Source: Streptomyces fungicidicus (lineage in GTDB: Bacteria > Actinomycetota > Actinomycetes > Streptomycetales > Streptomycetaceae). Taken from it: a stretch of 64,000 bases of DNA. The stretch covers positions 1,550,001 through 1,614,000 of the forward strand of contig NZ_CP023407.1 of the NCBI RefSeq assembly GCF_003665435.1, read 5' to 3'. Below are positions 17,457 to 26,751 of the stretch, piece after piece; position 1 is the stretch's first letter; every line of letters starts with the position of its first letter. Both the position numbers and the translations under genes were made by a program. Below the pieces are notes generated by a model, which saw nothing but the letters and a program-made list of their open reading frames with translations, was not told the origin of the DNA and did no database searches.

Positions 17457-19073
17457 ATGACCACCCAGTCCACCCTGCAGTCCGTGCCTGCCCTGGGGAC
17501 GCACCCGGCGTCCGGCTCGAACCCGAGCCGTGCCGAGACCCGGGAGCAGCTCTCCAAGGCGTCGTACGACCTTCTCGTGATCGGCGGCGGCATCCTGGGC
17601 ATCTCCACCGCCTGGCACGCCGCGCAGTCCGGCCTCAGGGTGGCCCTGGTGGACGCCGGCGACTTCGCCGGCGCCACCTCCTCCGCCTCCTCCAAGCTGC
17701 TCCACGGCGGTCTGCGCTACCTGCAGACCGGCGCGGTGAAGCTGGTGGCGGAGAACCACTTCGAGCGCCGTGCGGTCTCCCGCCAGGTGGCCCCCCACCT
17801 GGCGAACCCGCTCACGTTCTACCTCCCCGTGTACAAGGGCGGGCCGCACGGCGCGGCGAAGCTCGGGGCCGGCGTCTTCGCCTACTCGGCGCTGTCCGCC
17901 TTCGGCGACGGCGTCGGCCACCTGCTCTCCCCCGCCAAGGCCGCGCAGGACGTGCCGGAGCTGCGCACCGACAACCTCAAGGCCGTGGCCGTGTACGGCG
18001 ACGACCAGATGAACGACGCGCGCATGGCGCTGATGACGGTCCGCGCGGCGGCCGAGTCCGGCGCGGTCGTCCTCAACCACGCCGAGGTGACGGGACTGCG
18101 CTTCACCCGGGGCCGGGTCACCGGCGCCGAACTGCGCGACCGCCTGAGTGGCGACGAGTTCGGGGTGAACGCCCGGCTGGTGCTCAACGCGACCGGCCCG
18201 TGGGTCGACCACCTGCGCCGCATGGAGGACGCGGACGCCGCGCCGTCCATCCGGCTGTCGAAGGGCGCTCATCTGGTCCTGAAGCGGACCTCGCCGTGGA
18301 GGGCCGCGCTGGCCACGCCGATCGACAAGTACCGGATCACCTTCGCCCTCCCCTGGGAGGACATGCTGCTGCTCGGCACGACCGACGAGGAGTTCGAGGG
18401 CGACCCGGCGGACGTCGCCGTCACCGAGAAGGACACCGCGCAGATACTCGACGAGGCCGCGTTCTCCATCCGCGACCAGCAGCTCGACCGCGATCTGATC
18501 ACGTACGCCTTCGCCGGTTTGCGGGTGCTGCCGGGCGGTCCCGGGGACACGGCCAAGGCCAAGCGGGAGACGGTCGTCACCGAGGGCCGGGGCGGCATGC
18601 TGTCCGTCGCGGGCGGCAAGTGGACCACGTTCCGCCACATCGGCCGTACGGTGATGCGCAAGCTGCAGGAACTGCCGGGGCACCCGCTGGGCGACGACTT
18701 CGAGCCGGTGGCCTCGCTGCCGAAGAAGCTGCCGCTGCCGGGCGTGGCCAACCCCCGCGCGGTCGCCCACCGGCTGATGGTGGACGGCCCGGCGCCCGGT
18801 CCCCGGATGGCGGCGGACACCGCCAGGCACCTGGCCACCCACTACGGTTCGCTGGCCTTCGACATCGCCCGGCTGGCCAACGAGGACCCGGCGCTGGCCC
18901 GGCGCGTCCACCCGGACGCCCCGGAGATCTGGGCGCAGGTCGTCTGGGCCCGGGACCACGAGTGGGCGGAGACCGCGGACGACGTGCTGCGCCGCCGCAC
19001 CACGCTGACGATCCGGGGCCTGGCCACGGACGAGATCCGCGCCGACGTCCAGGACGTGCTCGACAAGAAGTAG
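17457..19073 (+). CDS. glpD: Aerobic glycerol-3-phosphate dehydrogenase GlpD
   Basis: A 538-residue FAD enzyme that oxidises glycerol 3-phosphate to dihydroxyacetone phosphate and passes electrons to quinone. The FAD motif LLVIGGGILGIS lies near residue 41. The family signatures SSKLLHGGLRYL (near 80) and GGKWTTFRHIG (near 385) are intact. The ATG at 17457 follows GAGGAG and lies 18 nt after glpK. This completes the uptake, phosphorylation and oxidation path. A strong terminator follows the stop codon. Confidence 0.96.
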   Translation: MTTQSTLQSVPALGTHPASGSNPSRAETREQLSKASYDLLVIGGGILGISTAWHAAQSGLRVALVDAGDFAGATSSASSKLLHGGLRYLQTGAVKLVAENHFERRAVSRQVAPHLANPLTFYLPVYKGGPHGAAKLGAGVFAYSALSAFGDGVGHLLSPAKAAQDVPELRTDNLKAVAVYGDDQMNDARMALMTVRAAAESGAVVLNHAEVTGLRFTRGRVTGAELRDRLSGDEFGVNARLVLNATGPWVDHLRRMEDADAAPSIRLSKGAHLVLKRTSPWRAALATPIDKYRITFALPWEDMLLLGTTDEEFEGDPADVAVTEKDTAQILDEAAFSIRDQQLDRDLITYAFAGLRVLPGGPGDTAKAKRETVVTEGRGGMLSVAGGKWTTFRHIGRTVMRKLQELPGHPLGDDFEPVASLPKKLPLPGVANPRAVAHRLMVDGPAPGPRMAADTARHLATHYGSLAFDIARLANEDPALARRVHPDAPEIWAQVVWARDHEWAETADDVLRRRTTLTIRGLATDEIRADVQDVLDKK

Positions 19074-19110
19074 CCGGCGCCCCGGCCTCCCGCAGGGGAG
19101 CCGGGACCGG

Positions 19111-19150
19111 GGAGGAGGGCGGCTCCGCACCGGCGGAGCCGCCCTCCTCC
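19111..19150 (+). terminator. Terminator of the glpFKD operon
   Basis: A perfect 18-bp stem (19111-19128 with 19133-19150) around a 4-nt loop, 37 nt after the glpD stop. Confidence 0.85.
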
Positions 19151-19205
19151 CGTACCGACATAATGGGCTGGATACATCGGAGGTCTGGGGGCAGGGAGGC
19201 GCGGT

Positions 19206-19877
19206 ATGGCAGTCACCGACGAGGCGATCGAGAAGATCAAGGGGATGATCGTCTCGGGTGCGCTGCGTCCCGGCGCCCGGCTGCCGAAGGAGAGCGAGCT
19301 CGCGGCCGAGCTGGGACTGTCCCGCAACTCGCTGCGCGAGGCGGTGCGCGCGCTGTCGCTGATCCGCATCCTGGACGTGCGGCAGGGCGACGGCACCTAC
19401 GTGACCAGCCTGGACCCGCAACTGCTGCTCGAGGCGCTGAGTTTCGTCGTCGACTTCCACCGTGACGACACGGTCCTGGAGTTCCTCGCCGTGCGCCGCA
19501 TCCTGGAGCCGGCCGCGACGGCCCTCGCGGCCACCCGGCTCGACGAGGAGCAACTGGACGCGCTGTCGGAGCAGTTGGACAGGCTCGGTGACGAGCCGCC
19601 GGTGGAGGACCTGGTCGCCGCCGACCTGGAGTTCCACCGGAGCATCGTGCGCGGCTCCGGCAACTCCGTGCTCTGCTCGCTGCTGGACGGTCTGTCCGGT
19701 CCCACCACCCGGGCCCGGATCTGGCGCGGGCTCACCCAGGAGGACGCGGTCGGCAGTACCCTGCGCGAGCACCGGGCGATCCTCGCCGCGCTGCGGAACC
19801 GGGACGCGGAGGCGGCGCGGTCCTGGGCGACGGTGCACATCGCGAGCGTCGAGCAGTGGCTGCGCTCCACGCTGTGA
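19206..19877 (+). CDS. GntR-family regulator, FadR subfamily
   Basis: A 223-residue regulator. The winged helix (about 5-70) has ARLPKESELAAELGLSRNSLREAVRAL and the wing DVRQGDGTYVT. The all-helical FCD effector domain (about 80-215) has the metal-binding pattern DLEFHRSIVRGSGN. The ATG at 19206 follows GGGAGG. It is separated from glpD by a terminator, so it is probably not part of the glycerol operon. Its target is unknown; FCD ligands are usually organic acids. Confidence 0.88.
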   Translation: MAVTDEAIEKIKGMIVSGALRPGARLPKESELAAELGLSRNSLREAVRALSLIRILDVRQGDGTYVTSLDPQLLLEALSFVVDFHRDDTVLEFLAVRRILEPAATALAATRLDEEQLDALSEQLDRLGDEPPVEDLVAADLEFHRSIVRGSGNSVLCSLLDGLSGPTTRARIWRGLTQEDAVGSTLREHRAILAALRNRDAEAARSWATVHIASVEQWLRSTL

Positions 19878-20038
19878 ACAGCCGCTTCCGTCCGGAGTGC
19901 CGCGGATCACCGCCGGGTGTTTCCGTGTGCCCGACGGGGCAGTGATGGGGCAGTCCCCCCGTGAGGGGGCTGCGGACGCCCCGTGGGCACGCCGTAAGGT
20001 TGGGGCGTACGCGAGGGCACGTCGGAAGGAGGCGCTGG

Positions 20039-21025
20039 GTGATCGAGCTCGAGGGGGTGCCCGAGCTGATCGACCCGGTCATGGTGGCCGCGTTCGAGGG
20101 CTGGAACGATGCCGGTGACGCCGCTTCCACCGCGGTCGGGCATCTGGACAGGGAGTGGAAGGGCGAGGTGTTCGCGGCGCTCGACGCCGAGGACTACTAC
20201 GACTTCCAGGTGAACCGCCCCACGGTGTTCATGGACGGCGGGGTCCGCAAGATCACCTGGCCCACGACGCGGCTGTCGGTGGTCCGGGTCGGCGGCGAGA
20301 AGCCCCGCGACCTGGTCCTGGTCCGGGGCATCGAGCCGTCCATGCGGTGGCGCTCGTTCTGCAACGAGATCCTCGGCTTCGCGCACGAGCTGGGCGTGGA
20401 ACTGGTGGTCGTGCTGGGCGCGCTGCTCGGCGACACCCCGCACACCCGGCCGGTCCCGATCAGCGGGACCACGTCCGACCCGGACCTGGCCCGCCGCATG
20501 GACCTGGAGGAGACCAAGTACGAGGGCCCCACGGGCATCGTCGGCATCCTCCAGGAGGCGTGCACGCACGCCGGCGTGCCCGCGGTGTCGCTGTGGGCGG
20601 CGGTCCCGCACTATGTGTCGCAGCCGCCCAACCCGAAGGCCACGCTGGCCCTCCTCAACCGCCTGGAGGACCTGATCGACGTGCGCATCCCGCTGGGCGA
20701 ACTGCCCGAGGACGCGCGTGCCTGGCAGGTGGGCGTGGACCAACTGGCCGCTGAGGACAGCGAGGTGGCCGAGTACGTCCAGACGCTGGAGGAGGCCCGG
20801 GACACCGCCGAGCTGCCGGAGGCGTCGGGCGAGGCGATCGCCCGCGAGTTCGAGCGCTATCTGCGGCGCCGCGACGGGGCGTCGGGTCCGCCCGGCGGGC
20901 ACGCCACGGCCGACGGCTCGGACGGCACGTCGTACCGGCGGGACAGCCCGGGCGGGCGCACCCGCCCGCCGAAGCCGCCGAAGCCGGAGGCGGACTCGGA
21001 CGGCGAGGAGTCGTCGGAGGACTGA
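20039..21025 (+). CDS. parJ: PAC2-family protein, ParJ-like
   Basis: A 328-residue PAC2 domain protein restricted mainly to actinobacteria. From the GTG at 20039 (after AAGGAGG) it begins IELEGVPELIDPVMVAAFEGWNDAGDAA, of which AFEGWNDAG is the PAC2 hallmark. Residues from about 285 form a charged, Gly/Pro-rich tail. In S. coelicolor the corresponding gene product (SCO1662, ParJ) is reported to modulate ParA polymerisation during sporulation chromosome segregation; I assign ParJ by family and neighbourhood (next to mshC). The PAC2 fold resembles proteasome assembly chaperones, but no such role is established here. Confidence 0.8.
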   Translation: MIELEGVPELIDPVMVAAFEGWNDAGDAASTAVGHLDREWKGEVFAALDAEDYYDFQVNRPTVFMDGGVRKITWPTTRLSVVRVGGEKPRDLVLVRGIEPSMRWRSFCNEILGFAHELGVELVVVLGALLGDTPHTRPVPISGTTSDPDLARRMDLEETKYEGPTGIVGILQEACTHAGVPAVSLWAAVPHYVSQPPNPKATLALLNRLEDLIDVRIPLGELPEDARAWQVGVDQLAAEDSEVAEYVQTLEEARDTAELPEASGEAIAREFERYLRRRDGASGPPGGHATADGSDGTSYRRDSPGGRTRPPKPPKPEADSDGEESSED

Positions 21026-21043
21026 GCGGGTCGGAGGACCGAC

Positions 21044-21082
21044 AGAAGGGGCGCCCCGTCGTGAGGACGGGGCGCCCCTTCT
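21044..21082. terminator. Bidirectional terminator between parJ and mshC
   Basis: A perfect 17-bp stem (21044-21060 with 21066-21082) and 5-nt loop lie between the two convergent stop codons. Confidence 0.85.
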
Positions 21083-21099
21083 TCCTGCCTCGCCGCGTC

Positions 21100-22329
21100 C
21101 TACAGCGCGACGCCGAGCAGCGCGTCCACCGCGCGGGAGACGACGCCGGGGGCGCCGATGTCCGTGCCGCCGCTCTCCTCCTGGAGCACCGCCCAGCGGT
21201 CGACGGCGGCCAGCGCCGCGGGGGCGTTCAGATCGCCCGCGAGCGCCTCGCGGATCTCCTCGACCAGCGCGTCGGCGGGCGGGCCGTCGGGGCGGGACAC
21301 CGCGGCACGCCAGTGGTCCAGGCGGGTCACGGCGTCCTGGAGGACCTGGTCGGTCCACTCCCAGTCGGCGCGGTAGTGGTGGGCGAGCAGCGCCAGCCGG
21401 ATCGCCGCCGGGTCCACGCCGTCCTGCCGGAGCGTGGACACGAAGACCAGGTTGCCCTTGGACTTGGACATCTTCTCGCCGTGCAGGGCGACCATGCCGG
21501 CGTGGACGTACGCCTTGGCCATGGGGAACTCGCCGGTGAGCACCTGGGCGTGCGAGGCGCCCATCTCGTGGTGCGGGAAGACCAGGTCGGAGCCGCCGCC
21601 CTGGACGTCGAAGCCCATGCCGAGGTGGTCGAGGGCGATGGCCACGCACTCGATGTGCCAGCCGGGGCGGCCCCGGCCGAGGGAGCCGCCGTCCCAGCTC
21701 GGCTCGCCCTCGCGGGCCGCCATCCAGAGCATGGGGTCGACGGGGTCCTTCTTGCCCGGACGCTCCGGGTCGCCGCCGCGCTCGGCGGACAGCAGCCGCA
21801 TGGCGGCGGCGTCGAGGTGGGAGACCTCGCCGAAGTGCGGGTCCGCCTCGACGGAGAAGTAGATGTCGCCGTCGAGCTCGTAGGTCGCGCCGAGCTCGCG
21901 CAGCCGTTCGACGAGGGGGACGATGCCGGGTATCGCCTCCACGGCGCCTATGTACTGCCGCGGGGGCAGCATCCGCAGCGCCGTCATGTCCTCACGGAAC
22001 AGCGCGGTCTCGCGCTCCGCGAGGGCGGTCCAGTCGAGGCCGTCGCGTTCGGCCCGCTCCAGCAGCGGATCGTCGACGTCGGTGACGTTCTGGACGTAGT
22101 GAACCTGCCGCTTGGTGTCGAGCCACACACGCTGCACCAGATCGAACGCGTTGTAGGTGGCCGCGTGTCCGATGTGGGTGGCGTCGTAGGGGGTGATGCC
22201 GCAGACGTAGATGCGGGCGACGGGACCGGGGTCAAGGGTGACCAGGTCCCCGGTCGCGGTGTCGTGGATCCTCAGGTCGCGGCCCTGACCGGGCAGGGCG
22301 GGGACCTCGGAAGCGGGCCAGGCATGCAT
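21100..22329 (-). CDS. mshC: Mycothiol synthesis cysteine ligase MshC
   Basis: A 409-residue class I tRNA-synthetase-like enzyme joining cysteine to GlcN-inositol, the third step of mycothiol synthesis. It carries the zinc cysteine in YVCGITPYD near residue 42, the HIGH-type motif [10 protein letters not shown] near 56 and KMSKSKGN near 286. The adjacent GEKMSKS context and the length separate it from true cysteinyl-tRNA synthetase, which has a longer C-terminal anticodon domain. The ATG at 22329 has no ribosome-binding site; a TACGCT element 6 nt upstream suggests a leaderless mRNA. It is convergent with parJ. Confidence 0.95.
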   Translation of the reverse strand: MHAWPASEVPALPGQGRDLRIHDTATGDLVTLDPGPVARIYVCGITPYDATHIGHAATYNAFDLVQRVWLDTKRQVHYVQNVTDVDDPLLERAERDGLDWTALAERETALFREDMTALRMLPPRQYIGAVEAIPGIVPLVERLRELGATYELDGDIYFSVEADPHFGEVSHLDAAAMRLLSAERGGDPERPGKKDPVDPMLWMAAREGEPSWDGGSLGRGRPGWHIECVAIALDHLGMGFDVQGGGSDLVFPHHEMGASHAQVLTGEFPMAKAYVHAGMVALHGEKMSKSKGNLVFVSTLRQDGVDPAAIRLALLAHHYRADWEWTDQVLQDAVTRLDHWRAAVSRPDGPPADALVEEIREALAGDLNAPAALAAVDRWAVLQEESGGTDIGAPGVVSRAVDALLGVAL

Positions 22330-22335
22330 GTCATG

Positions 22336-22341
22336 AGCGTA
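22336..22341 (-). promoter_or_regulatory. Candidate -10 element of a leaderless mshC promoter
   Basis: TACGCT on the minus strand ends 6 nt before the mshC ATG; no Shine-Dalgarno sequence is seen. Confidence 0.4.
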
Positions 22342-22432
22342 ACCGGACCGGGGTTCCAGATACGAACCGGAGCGGTCCGGATGACCGGGAAGGCGCTCTT
22401 GCGCGGCGTCGTCCGGCGTGCTTGGGACCCCG

Positions 22433-23266
22433 TCAGACCGGTGGCCAGGGGATGGCGGGCCAGTCGCCGCCGGGCTCCGGGTGGGTGCCGGCGGTGAGGA
22501 GGGCGCCGACGCGTGCGCGGGTGGCGTCGATCTCCGCGGGGGTGAGGTGGGGGGCGAGCGCGGCGGTGAGGGCGCCGTCGTCCGTCAGGGCCCGTGCGAG
22601 GCTCCCGAGGACGTCCAGCGCGTCCTCGGTCAGGGGCTCCCCCGCCCAGCCCCAGAGGAGGGTGCGGAGCTTGTCCTCGACGTTGAAGGTGACGCCGTGG
22701 TCGATGCCGTACAGCCGGCCCTCCGCGGTGGGCAGCAGGTGCCCGCCCTTGCGGTCGGCGTTGTTGATCACCGCGTCGAGCACCGCGAGGCGGCGCAGCC
22801 GCTCGTCGTCGGCGTGCACGAGCAGCGCGGTACGGCCCTCACCGACCTCGGCGAAGCCGATCGCCCGCCAGCCCGGCTCGGGCTCCTCGCCGTCGACCAG
22901 GGCCAGGAGTTCCGCGCCCGGTGCGGTCTCGATCCACAGCTGGCACATGCCCTCGCCGTAGGGCCCGTCGCGCAGCACGGTCGGGGGCACGAGCCCCCAG
23001 CCGGTCGCCCGGGAGACCTCGTACGCCGCCACCTCGCGCCCGGCGAGGGTGCCGTCGGGGAAGTCCCACAGGGGCCGTTCCCCCGCGACCGGCTTGTAGA
23101 CGCACGCGGCCTCCCGGCCCTCGTGCGCCACGGTGCAGTACAGCGCCGCGTTCGACGCCTCACGGATGCGGCCGCGCACGGTCAGCTCGCCCTCGGCGAG
23201 CAGCACGGCGGCGGCCGGGTCGACGGCCGTCACGCCCCGCGGCGGTATCCGTTCTGGCGCGGACAT
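22433..23266 (-). CDS. PI3/4-kinase-like protein, SCO1664 family (TIGR03843)
   Basis: A 277-residue protein of an uncharacterised, mainly actinobacterial family with distant similarity to phosphatidylinositol kinases. I start at the ATG at 23266 after GGAAGG. Kinase-like elements are retained: a lysine in [12 protein letters not shown] (near residue 59), the catalytic-loop-like [11 protein letters not shown] (near 180) and a DFG-like GIDHGVTF (near 198). It is therefore plausibly an active ATP-dependent kinase, substrate unknown. It overlaps the end of the upstream DUF3090 gene by 37 bp, which indicates translational coupling, and forms a conserved trio with it and the phosphatase gene. Confidence 0.8.
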   Translation of the reverse strand: MSAPERIPPRGVTAVDPAAAVLLAEGELTVRGRIREASNAALYCTVAHEGREAACVYKPVAGERPLWDFPDGTLAGREVAAYEVSRATGWGLVPPTVLRDGPYGEGMCQLWIETAPGAELLALVDGEEPEPGWRAIGFAEVGEGRTALLVHADDERLRRLAVLDAVINNADRKGGHLLPTAEGRLYGIDHGVTFNVEDKLRTLLWGWAGEPLTEDALDVLGSLARALTDDGALTAALAPHLTPAEIDATRARVGALLTAGTHPEPGGDWPAIPWPPV

Positions 23267-23820
23267 ACGTGTCCTTCCGGGTCGAGCGGGAGGCTGCACA
23301 GCGGGCAGGGCGGCCGCCCGGCGTTGACGACGTCGAGGGCGCGCTTGGCGAAGGCCCGGGCCTGGGTGCCGGTGAGCCGGACGCGGAGCATCGGGGGCCC
23401 GTTCTCCTCGTCCTGGAGCAGCCGCTCCTCCGCCTCGGCGAGGTCCTCCTCGGACTCGGCGTCCAGTTCGACGAGGGCCTGCGCCTCGACGATCATGCGC
23501 TGGTCCTCGCCGTCCCAGGCCAGCGCCATGGTACCGACGCGGAACTCCTCCTCGACGGGGGTGTCCAGCGGGGCCGTGTCGGTGATCTCGGCGGGCACCA
23601 CGGCGGGCACCGAGGCGCTGCCGCCGCTACGGCGTACGACCTCGTCGAGCAGTTCGTCCATGCGCTCGGCGAGCGCCGCGACCTGGGTCTTCTCCAGGGC
23701 CACGCTGGTCACCCGGGAGCCGGCGGTGGCCTGGAGGAAGAACGTACGGCGCCCTGGCAGTCCGACCGTACCGGCCACGAAACGTTCCGGTTGGTCGTAG
23801 AGGAACACCTGACGGGACAC
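23230..23820 (-). CDS. DUF3090 protein (TIGR03847) with C-terminal zinc-ribbon-like cysteines
   Basis: A 196-residue protein of unknown function, the middle gene of an actinobacterial trio. The GTG at 23820 follows TGGAG. The body is a mixed alpha/beta domain starting QVFLYDQPERFVAGTVGLPG. The C-terminus [15 protein letters not shown] gives a CxxC plus HxC pattern that probably binds zinc. Its last 37 bp overlap the start of the kinase-like gene, so the two are likely made together. Its biochemical role is unknown. Confidence 0.8.
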   Translation of the reverse strand: MSRQVFLYDQPERFVAGTVGLPGRRTFFLQATAGSRVTSVALEKTQVAALAERMDELLDEVVRRSGGSASVPAVVPAEITDTAPLDTPVEEEFRVGTMALAWDGEDQRMIVEAQALVELDAESEEDLAEAEERLLQDEENGPPMLRVRLTGTQARAFAKRALDVVNAGRPPCPLCSLPLDPEGHVCPRQNGYRRGA

Positions 23821-23922
23821 GTCCTGACTCCATTGAGAGTTGTGGCGGGCGTTGGGGGTACGGGCGGCTGTGCGAAACGGGGACGCACTGACGCGACCGC
23901 TTCACCCTACTGCGGCCGACGA

Positions 23923-24609
23923 TCACGGTGCGCCCGCGCCGCCCCCGACCGTGGCGTCGCCGGCGGGCGGTTCCTCGCGCGGCGCCAGGGACGCGAAGTC
24001 GCCGGTGTCGCCGAGGCGGACCAGGAAGGGGCGCAGCCGGGTGTAACGGATCGCGGTGATGGAACACGGTTCAACGGAAATCCGCTGGAAGAGGTCGAGA
24101 TGAAGTCCGAGCGCGTCCGCCACGAGCGACTTGATGATGTCGCCGTGGGAGCACACGAGATACACGGCGTCGGCGCCGTGGTCGCGCTCCACGCGCGCGT
24201 TCCACTCGCGCACCGCCTCGGCGGCGCGCGTCTGCATCGCGCGCATGGACTCACCGCCGGGGAACGCCGCCGCGGAGGGGTGCGCCTGCACGACCTCCAT
24301 CAGGGGCTCGTCCTTGAGCTCGGCGAGTTTGCGGCCGGACCAGTCGCCGTAGTGGCATTCGCCGACGCGGTCGTCGGTGTGCGGGACGAGGCCGGGTCGT
24401 GCCTCCAGGAGCGGCCGGATCGTCTCCTGGCAGCGCTGGAGGGGGCTGGTGACGATCTCGGCCAGCGGCAGCTCGGCGAGCCGCCCCGGCAGTGCGGCCG
24501 CCTGCGCGGCGCCGCGGTCGTCGAGGGCGACGCCGGGCGTCCAGCCGGCGAGCAGTCCCTCGGTATTGGCGGTGGAGCGTCCGTGCCGGACCAGGAGCAA
24601 CGTGGGCAT
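23923..24609 (-). CDS. Histidine phosphatase/phosphomutase-like protein, MSMEG_4193 family (TIGR03848)
   Basis: A 228-residue member of the histidine phosphatase superfamily. The catalytic LLVRHGRSTAN motif is at the extreme N-terminus (histidine near residue 9), and the second catalytic histidine is in VCSHGDIIK near 154. It is the promoter-proximal gene of the trio with DUF3090 (102 nt downstream) and the kinase-like protein. The ATG lacks a ribosome-binding site and is preceded at 7 nt by TACCCT, suggesting a leaderless mRNA. Substrate unknown; the phosphatase-kinase pairing is noted in the findings. Confidence 0.85.
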   Translation of the reverse strand: MPTLLLVRHGRSTANTEGLLAGWTPGVALDDRGAAQAAALPGRLAELPLAEIVTSPLQRCQETIRPLLEARPGLVPHTDDRVGECHYGDWSGRKLAELKDEPLMEVVQAHPSAAAFPGGESMRAMQTRAAEAVREWNARVERDHGADAVYLVCSHGDIIKSLVADALGLHLDLFQRISVEPCSITAIRYTRLRPFLVRLGDTGDFASLAPREEPPAGDATVGGGAGAP

Positions 24610-24616
24610 GCGGCCC

Positions 24617-24622
24617 AGGGTA
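24617..24622 (-). promoter_or_regulatory. Candidate -10 element of a leaderless promoter for the phosphatase trio
   Basis: TACCCT on the minus strand ends exactly 7 nt before the ATG at 24609, with no ribosome-binding site. Confidence 0.45.
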
Positions 24623-24671
24623 GGCGCACCGGTGCGCGGTGCGTCCGTCGCGGGAAAGGAGAAGGTGCTTC

Positions 24672-25667
24672 GTGATCGTCGACTGTGCCATTTACCGGGA
24701 GGGGCATCGGTCGGAGGGGCCCCGGGACTTCTCCGACGCGCTGGACGAGGCGCGGGCGGCAGGGGGTTTCGTCTGGATCGGGCTGCACGAGCCGTCGGCG
24801 GACGAGTTCGACCTGGTCGCGCAGGAGTTCGGGCTGCATCCGCTGGCCGTCGAGGACGCCCTCAAGGCCCATCAGCGGCCCAAGCTGGAGGTGTACGACG
24901 ACTCGCTCTTCGTGGTCCTCAAGCCGGTGGTGTACGAGCCGCGGAGCGACACCGTCTCCTCCGGCGAGGTCATGATCTTCCTGGGCGACTCCTTCGCGGT
25001 GACCGTGCGGCACGGGGAGGGCACGCCGCTCAAGGCCGTGCGGCAGCGGCTCGAGCGGGAGCCCGATCTGCTGGGCGAGGGGCCGACGTCGGTGCTGTAC
25101 GCGGTCGCCGACGCCGTCGTCGACCACTACCTGGAGGTGGCGACGGAACTGCAGAACGATCTGGAGGAGCTGGAGACGGAGGTCTTCCTCCCGGACAGCG
25201 GGGGTTCGCGGCACACCGCGTCGCGGATCTACGACTTCAAGCGGCAGATCCTCGAGTTCCGCCGGGCGACCGGGCCGCTGGCGCTGCCGATGACGCGGCT
25301 CGCCGGGGTCGGCACGTACGGGGCGCCGGTCCCGTTCGTGCGGGACGGCGCGCGGCCCTTCTTCCGTGACGTGCACGACCACCTCACGCGGGTGAACGAG
25401 TCCGTGGAGGGGCTGGACCGGCTGGTGTCGGACATCCTCTCGGCGCATCTCGCGCAGATCAGCGTGCGGCAGAACGACGACATGCGGAAGATCTCCGCGT
25501 GGGCGGCCATGGCGGCGATCCCCACGATGCTCGCGGGGATCTACGGGATGAACTTCGAGCACATGCCGGAGCTGCGGTGGGAGTGGTCGTATCCGGTGGT
25601 GATCGTGGTGATGGCCGTGTTGGAGGTGCTGCTGTATCGCCAGTTCAAGCGGCGGGGGTGGATGTAG
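24672..25667 (+). CDS. corA: CorA-family magnesium/cobalt channel
   Basis: A 331-residue CorA channel. The cytoplasmic domain spans about 1-265. Two membrane helices follow, the first ending in the selectivity motif YGMNFEHMPE (GMN near residue 291), and the short positively charged tail is RQFKRRGWM. The GTG at 24672 follows AAGGAG at a rather long spacing. It is divergent from the phosphatase trio, 62 nt away. Its 3' end overlaps the convergent ferritin-like gene by 127 bp. Confidence 0.93.
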   Translation: MIVDCAIYREGHRSEGPRDFSDALDEARAAGGFVWIGLHEPSADEFDLVAQEFGLHPLAVEDALKAHQRPKLEVYDDSLFVVLKPVVYEPRSDTVSSGEVMIFLGDSFAVTVRHGEGTPLKAVRQRLEREPDLLGEGPTSVLYAVADAVVDHYLEVATELQNDLEELETEVFLPDSGGSRHTASRIYDFKRQILEFRRATGPLALPMTRLAGVGTYGAPVPFVRDGARPFFRDVHDHLTRVNESVEGLDRLVSDILSAHLAQISVRQNDDMRKISAWAAMAAIPTMLAGIYGMNFEHMPELRWEWSYPVVIVVMAVLEVLLYRQFKRRGWM

Positions 25668-26515
25668 GGGCGGGTGAGTGAGTGGGTGCGTGGGTTGGGG
25701 TGGTGTGGGGTGGGGTCGGGTGGCGGATACGCGAACTCCGGTTCCGGGTTCGCCGGGCCGTCCAGGGCGTTGCGGCGGTCGGGCATCCTGAGGGAGACCA
25801 TGCGGCGCCAGCCGGCCAGACGCTCGTAGGCGTACACCGCGTGGATGCCGGCGGCGAGGACCGCCGCCTTGGGCTTCGGCCAGCCGAGGATGCGGCCCAT
25901 GTGGGCCATCACGGCCAGGCTGACGTCCCGGTAGACGCGGATCTCCGCGAGTGCGCACTCGCGGAGGGTGCGCTGGATGGCGCGGCCGTGCCCGGCGCGG
26001 GCGAAACGGAGCAGTTCCTCGTGGCAGTAGGCGAGGTGGTTGTCCTCGTCGTGGGAGATCATCCTGACCGCGCGGCCGAGGTCGGGGTGGTCGGCGAAGT
26101 GCTTGCGGAGCAGGTCCATCTGCTCGGAGGCGCGCTGCTCCGTGACCCTGCTGTGGGCGAGGTAGGTGACGATGTCCGGCAGGGTGAGGGGTTCGTCGCG
26201 TTTGAGCTTGTCGTGGGCGAGACCGATGCCGTTCTGTTCGAGGAGCATCGTGTAGTCGGTCTCCGGGGGGACCGGGACGGGACGCAGGCCCCGCTTCTTC
26301 ATCAGCGCGCTGAAGATGCGGCCGTGCTTGTCCTCGTCGGCGCCGTGCCTGACGATCTTGGGGGCGAGGTCGCGCTGGGTGTCGGGGACCAGCGCGGCGA
26401 TGCGGGCGTTCTCCCAGCCGCCCTGCGACTCGCCGCTCGCGGCGATGGAGCAGAACAGGGCGAACGACTCGTCGTTGTCGAGGATTTCCTGGAACAGACT
26501 CTTGGCCGAAAGCAT
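25541..26515 (-). CDS. Ferritin-like di-iron protein
   Basis: A 324-residue mostly helical protein. Two ExxH metal-ligand motifs are visible, EDKH near residue 60 and EDNH near 155, typical of ferritin-like di-iron carboxylate folds. The ATG at 26515 begins MLSAKSLFQEILDND. The domain ends near residue 235; the remaining ~85 residues (rich in Pro, His, Thr and Ser) are low complexity and read antisense through the corA 3' end. That tail looks like run-on past a lost stop codon rather than a selected domain. Oxidase or hydroxylase activity is possible but the substrate is unknown. Confidence 0.75.
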   Translation of the reverse strand: MLSAKSLFQEILDNDESFALFCSIAASGESQGGWENARIAALVPDTQRDLAPKIVRHGADEDKHGRIFSALMKKRGLRPVPVPPETDYTMLLEQNGIGLAHDKLKRDEPLTLPDIVTYLAHSRVTEQRASEQMDLLRKHFADHPDLGRAVRMISHDEDNHLAYCHEELLRFARAGHGRAIQRTLRECALAEIRVYRDVSLAVMAHMGRILGWPKPKAAVLAAGIHAVYAYERLAGWRRMVSLRMPDRRNALDGPANPEPEFAYPPPDPTPHHPNPRTHSLTRPYIHPRRLNWRYSSTSNTAITTITTGYDHSHRSSGMCSKFIP

Positions 26516-26751
26516 GGTGGGCTGCCGCCTCTCCGCAGGCTGCCGCGGTCCGGAGTTGTGGGGGTCCGTTGTTCCGGGTTTCCGCGGTCCGGGTTTCTGC
26601 AAAGAACGAGTCAAGTGCGCGGGACGGGGTCCGGCAACAGGTGGGGCGGGGAACTCCGCCGAAAGGAGTACGGGAGAGGGGGCCCGGGAGCGTAACCGGG
26701 TGGGTGCGCGGGCGTTGTTGTGGGTGACGGCCGTGGCGGGGAGGACCCCCG

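Noticed and set aside
15873..19910. A 1345-residue frame antisense to glpK, glpD and the following regulator gene
   Set aside because: It is a shadow of GC-rich third codon positions. The sense genes have full family motifs and ribosome-binding sites; the antisense product is low-complexity Gly/Val/His/Arg.
21100..22329. Cysteinyl-tRNA synthetase
   Set aside because: The length (409), motif context and actinobacterial neighbourhood fit MshC; a true CysRS is longer.
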